NCBI RefSeq assembly: GCF_001897285.1
Contig: NZ_MKSM01000078.1
Span: forward strand, 1-56,775
From: Nitrobacter sp. 62-23
GTDB lineage: Bacteria; Pseudomonadota; Alphaproteobacteria; Rhizobiales; Xanthobacteraceae
DNA length: 56,775 nt
Direction: 5' to 3'
Part shown: one piece after another, positions 54,399 to 56,775 of the stretch
How the letters are laid out: each line of letters starts with the position of its first letter
Position numbering within the stretch: position 1 is the stretch's first letter
Made by a program: the position numbers and the translations under genes
Notes under the pieces: generated by a model
Seen by the model: only the letters and a program-made list of their open reading frames with translations
Database searches by the model: none
What the model was told of the DNA's origin: nothing

Positions 54399-54473
54399 TG
54401 GCGCTCCCTAGGGGAATCGAACCCCTGTTTCAGCCTTGAGAGGGCCGCGTCCTAACCGCTAGACGAAGGGAGC
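54399..54473 (-). tRNA. tRNA-Glu (anticodon CTC)
   Basis: The reverse strand reads GCTCCCT (acceptor), CGTCTAGCGGTTAGGACG (D arm), an anticodon stem with loop CTCTCAA, and AGGGGTTCGATTCCCCT (T arm), closing AGGGAGC-G-CCA. The 7-base acceptor stem is perfect and CCA is encoded. The loop gives anticodon CTC, reading GAG. It sits next to the accessory locus and could have been an integration site. Confidence 0.95.
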
Positions 54474-54526
54474 GTACCGGACAGGCAATAGCCTTGAAAT
54501 CGGCGCGCTGCAAGGTGCTGCCCGGA

Positions 54527-54859
54527 TCACGGCTCGCTTGCGAACTTCAAGGTCCCGGCCGGCCGCAGCGTGTGCAGGTCGAAGGTTCGTATCTGGACGG
54601 AACCGCCGACATCGAGGGTCACGACAAGCCGATCGCCCGCCACCGCGGTTGCGGTGATCCTGGCCCCCTTAGGCAGGGTCGCGGTAACATCGGTCGCCGG
54701 CCTGCTTCCCTCGGCGCGAAAAAAACGATAGCCGATGGCGATCAGAACGGCCGCCACGGCAAGCGCCGTGGTCAGACCGGCGATCAACATCATCCGCCGC
54801 ACCCGCGCGAACAGCGCGACCTGTTCCGGTGTCGGCGCGGGATTCACAGACTCGGTCAT
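54527..54859 (-). CDS. Small single-span membrane protein (DUF6476-like)
   Basis: A 110-residue protein with a short cytoplasmic N-terminus (MTESVNPAPTPEQVALFARV), one membrane segment (MLIAGLTTALAVAAVLIAIG) and a periplasmic beta-rich domain (KGARITATAVAGDRLVVTLD). It resembles the uncharacterised proteins found next to the RluD-type gene in related genomes (DUF6476, from memory). Its start codon overlaps that of the divergent pseudouridine synthase gene: CATG at 54857-54860 serves both strands. Function unknown. Confidence 0.75.
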   Translation of the reverse strand: MTESVNPAPTPEQVALFARVRRMMLIAGLTTALAVAAVLIAIGYRFFRAEGSRPATDVTATLPKGARITATAVAGDRLVVTLDVGGSVQIRTFDLHTLRPAGTLKFASEP

Positions 54860-55916
54860 GCAGGGCTCTGCTTCAAAAGGCGTCTCTTCGGGTGGCGGTC
54901 AAAGGATTGAAATCGTCGTCAGGGGTGACGAGGGATCGGTGCGCCTTGATCGGGTCCTCGCAACGCACAGTCCTGAGCTGTCGCGCTCCCGCCTGAAGTC
55001 GCTGATTCTGGCGGGTCAGGTCCTCGTTGCAAAACCTTCCATTGCACAGGACTCGGCCAAGGCTGCCCCCATTCGCGACCCCGCTTATCATGTCGCTGCC
55101 GGCGATACGATCACAATCGACGTGCCGCCCGCAATATCTGCCGAACCGAAAGGGGAAGCCATTGCGCTCGATGTCGTTTACGAGGACGACGATCTGATCG
55201 TCGTCAACAAGCCGAAGGGGCTGGTCGTCCACCCCGCCGCGGGGCACGAGACGGGGACGCTGGTCAATGCCCTCATAGCACATTGCGGCGAAAGCCTGTC
55301 CGGCATCGGGGGCGTCCGCCGCCCCGGCATCGTGCATCGGCTGGACAAGGACACCACCGGCCTCATGGTCGCGGCCAAGAATGACGCCGCGCACAAGTCG
55401 CTGAGCGCGCAATTCGCCGATCACGGACGCACAGGCGCGCTGCAGCGGGGCTATCTGGCTTTTGTGTGGGGACTGCCAAACCGTCCGCACGGCACCGTGG
55501 ACGCGCCCATCGACCGCCATCCCTATGCCCGCGAAAAGATGGCCGTGCGGGCGGGCGGACGCGAAGCGATCACCCATTGGGAGGTGCGGGAGGCCTTCAA
55601 TAGCCGCGACGGCAAACCGGTTGCCGCCCTCCTCGCCTGTCAGCTCGCGACCGGCCGTACCCATCAGATCAGGGTACACCTCGCTCATGCCGGCCACCCC
55701 TTGTTGGGCGACGGCGTCTACGGCCCGCATTTCAAGACCAAGGCCAATCAATTAGGATCATCAGCCCGGACTGCCCTCGGTGCCCTTGAGCGGCAGGCGC
55801 TCCACGCTTATCTGTTGGTAATCGAACATCCCAGGACCGGAGAGGTGCTGCGGTGGGAGGCGGACCTGCCGGAGGACCTGCTTCTGCTGAAGGCGGCCCT
55901 GGCGGCGACGGAATGA
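54858..55916 (+). CDS. rluD: RluA/RluD-family 23S rRNA pseudouridine synthase
   Basis: Converts specific uridines of 23S rRNA to pseudouridine. A 352-residue protein with an N-terminal S4-like RNA-binding domain (VRLDRVLATHSPELSRSRLK) and the catalytic domain: VVNKPKGLVVHPAAGH, then IVHRLDKDTTGLMVAAKND with the catalytic Asp near 163, and ATGRTHQIRVHLAHAGHPLLGD. I start at ATG 54858; a longer ORF from 54735 lies wholly across the divergent gene and is not conserved in style. The rluD name follows the family and length; RluA/RluC specificity cannot be excluded. It stands directly before rpoH. Confidence 0.92.
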   Translation: MQGSASKGVSSGGGQRIEIVVRGDEGSVRLDRVLATHSPELSRSRLKSLILAGQVLVAKPSIAQDSAKAAPIRDPAYHVAAGDTITIDVPPAISAEPKGEAIALDVVYEDDDLIVVNKPKGLVVHPAAGHETGTLVNALIAHCGESLSGIGGVRRPGIVHRLDKDTTGLMVAAKNDAAHKSLSAQFADHGRTGALQRGYLAFVWGLPNRPHGTVDAPIDRHPYAREKMAVRAGGREAITHWEVREAFNSRDGKPVAALLACQLATGRTHQIRVHLAHAGHPLLGDGVYGPHFKTKANQLGSSARTALGALERQALHAYLLVIEHPRTGEVLRWEADLPEDLLLLKAALAATE

Positions 55917-56129
55917 CGCAGAATTACGAAAGTGAAGCCGTACCAGATGGTTACGGGCTGATCACGGAATCGTAATCACTTTTTGTTCTTTTCTTTTCCG
56001 AATGATCTGGTTATGCTGCACCTGCGTTGAACATCCGACGCGGAACATTCGCAGCGCGGTGGCTTTAACAAAGGGACCGCCTGCCGGGCTCGCCGCTATC
56101 GGGGGCCTGAACCAGTGGAGGGCGCTACC

Positions 56130-56775
56130 ATGGCCCGTACTGCTACCTTACCGGTTCTCAACGGAGAATCTGGTCTTTCCCGTTATCTCTCCGAAATCCG
56201 CAAGTTCCCGATGCTGGAACCGCATGAGGAGTACATGTTCGCCAAGCGTCTGCGCGAACATGACGATCGCGATGCGGCGCATCATCTCGTGACCAGCCAC
56301 CTGCGGCTCGTGGCCAAGATCGCCATGGGTTATCGCGGCTACGGGCTGCCGATCTCGGAAGTTGTGTCAGAAGGCAACGTCGGCCTGATGCAGGCCGTGA
56401 AGAGGTTCGAGCCCGAGAAGGGTTTTCGCCTCGCCACATACGCCATGTGGTGGATCAAGGCGTCGATCCAGGAATACATCCTGCGGTCGTGGTCGCTCGT
56501 GAAGATGGGCACCACCGCGAACCAGAAGAAACTGTTCTTCAACCTGCGCAAGGCGAAGAGCAAGATTTCCGCGCTTGACGAGGGCGATATGCGCCCCGAT
56601 CAGGTCAAGCTCATCGCCAAGCGTCTTGGCGTCACGGAACAGGACGTTGTCGACATGAATCGCCGCCTCGGTGGCGATGCTTCGCTCAACGCGCCGATCC
56701 GCGACGATGGCGAGGCCGGTGAATGGCAGGACTGGCTGGTCGATCACTCGCCCACCCAGGAAGCCGTCATGGCCG
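56130..56775 (+). CDS. rpoH: Heat-shock sigma factor RpoH (3' end outside window)
   Basis: Sigma-32 directs RNA polymerase to heat-shock promoters. The 215 codons present start MARTATLPVLNGESGLSRYL, with GGAGG at 56117-56121 as ribosome-binding site. Region 2 is intact (EEYMFAKRLREHDDRDAAHH, EGNVGLMQAVKRFEPEKGFR, FRLATYAMWWIKASIQEYIL). The RpoH box QKKLFFNLRK near residues 132-141 distinguishes it from other sigma factors. The gene is cut by the window edge inside region 3/4. It lies about 210 bases after the rluD-like gene, leaving room for its own promoter. Confidence 0.97.
   Translation, partial: MARTATLPVLNGESGLSRYLSEIRKFPMLEPHEEYMFAKRLREHDDRDAAHHLVTSHLRLVAKIAMGYRGYGLPISEVVSEGNVGLMQAVKRFEPEKGFRLATYAMWWIKASIQEYILRSWSLVKMGTTANQKKLFFNLRKAKSKISALDEGDMRPDQVKLIAKRLGVTEQDVVDMNRRLGGDASLNAPIRDDGEAGEWQDWLVDHSPTQEAVMA

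Overview
The window looks like chromosomal DNA of an alphaproteobacterium of the Bradyrhizobium / Rhodopseudomonas / Nitrobacter group (Hyphomicrobiales). This rests on an H-NS/HvrA-type protein with the TWSGRG core, intergenic repeat elements of a kind common in these genomes (192-240 and the inverted pair 65-720), and a conserved-looking right edge of tRNA-Glu, a small membrane protein, an RluD-type pseudouridine synthase and rpoH. The assignment is by recognition only; no search was run.

Most of the window (about 1.7-54.2 kb) is an accessory surface-polysaccharide and secretion locus. Left part (0.2-9.3 kb): a small ORF, an H-NS-like regulator, rfbB-rfbA on the minus strand, a metallophosphoesterase, and a pair encoding an unrecognised Rossmann-type protein and a formyltransferase. 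9.6-15.2 kb: an 1872-residue surface or secreted protein with a dimethylformamidase-beta-like domain followed by DUF4082-like and tandem Ig/cadherin-like repeats. 15.3-16.7 kb: decayed IS481 and IS5 pieces and a decayed second copy of the metallophosphoesterase. 16.8-21.8 kb: a tight operon of glycosyltransferase, GNAT-like protein, AMP ligase, PLP decarboxylase and acyl carrier protein. Its last three genes resemble the set that accompanies exosortase A, but no exosortase is present. 21.8-22.4 kb: IS630 and IS5 remnants. 22.3-28.8 kb, minus strand: a PrtD/PrtE-type type I secretion pair next to its likely substrate, a beta-helix protein with Ig-like repeats and an RTX-like C-terminus.

29.5-42.8 kb, plus strand: a polysaccharide assembly cluster. 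It holds an Alg14/Alg13-like glycosyltransferase pair, a Gfo/Idh dehydrogenase, a Wzx-like flippase, a left-handed beta-helix acetyltransferase, two DegT-type aminotransferases around an epimerase, three family-2 glycosyltransferases, a Wzy-like polymerase and a Sec-exported beta-helix protein overlapping the polymerase gene. Two further Gfo/Idh genes (42.9-45.3 kb, minus) and a NodB-type deacetylase (45.7-46.6 kb) follow. 46.9-50.8 kb, minus strand: a second type I secretion pair of the HlyB type, with a C39-like domain lacking the cysteine, behind a small unrecognised gene. 51.8-53.1 kb: two small ORFs and IS5/IS66 remnants. galE follows, then tRNA-Glu and core genes.

Together the genes suggest a Wzx/Wzy-type polysaccharide carrying amino sugars. 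N-acetylation is supported by the WbpB/WbpD/WbpE-like set; N-formylation is suggested by rfbAB plus the formyltransferase. Dedicated glycan-active or glycan-binding proteins appear to be exported by type I and Sec routes. The initiating phosphoglycosyltransferase, chain-length regulator and outer-membrane exporter are not in the window, so the locus is not self-sufficient here. Decayed insertion sequences at several junctions indicate piecemeal assembly.
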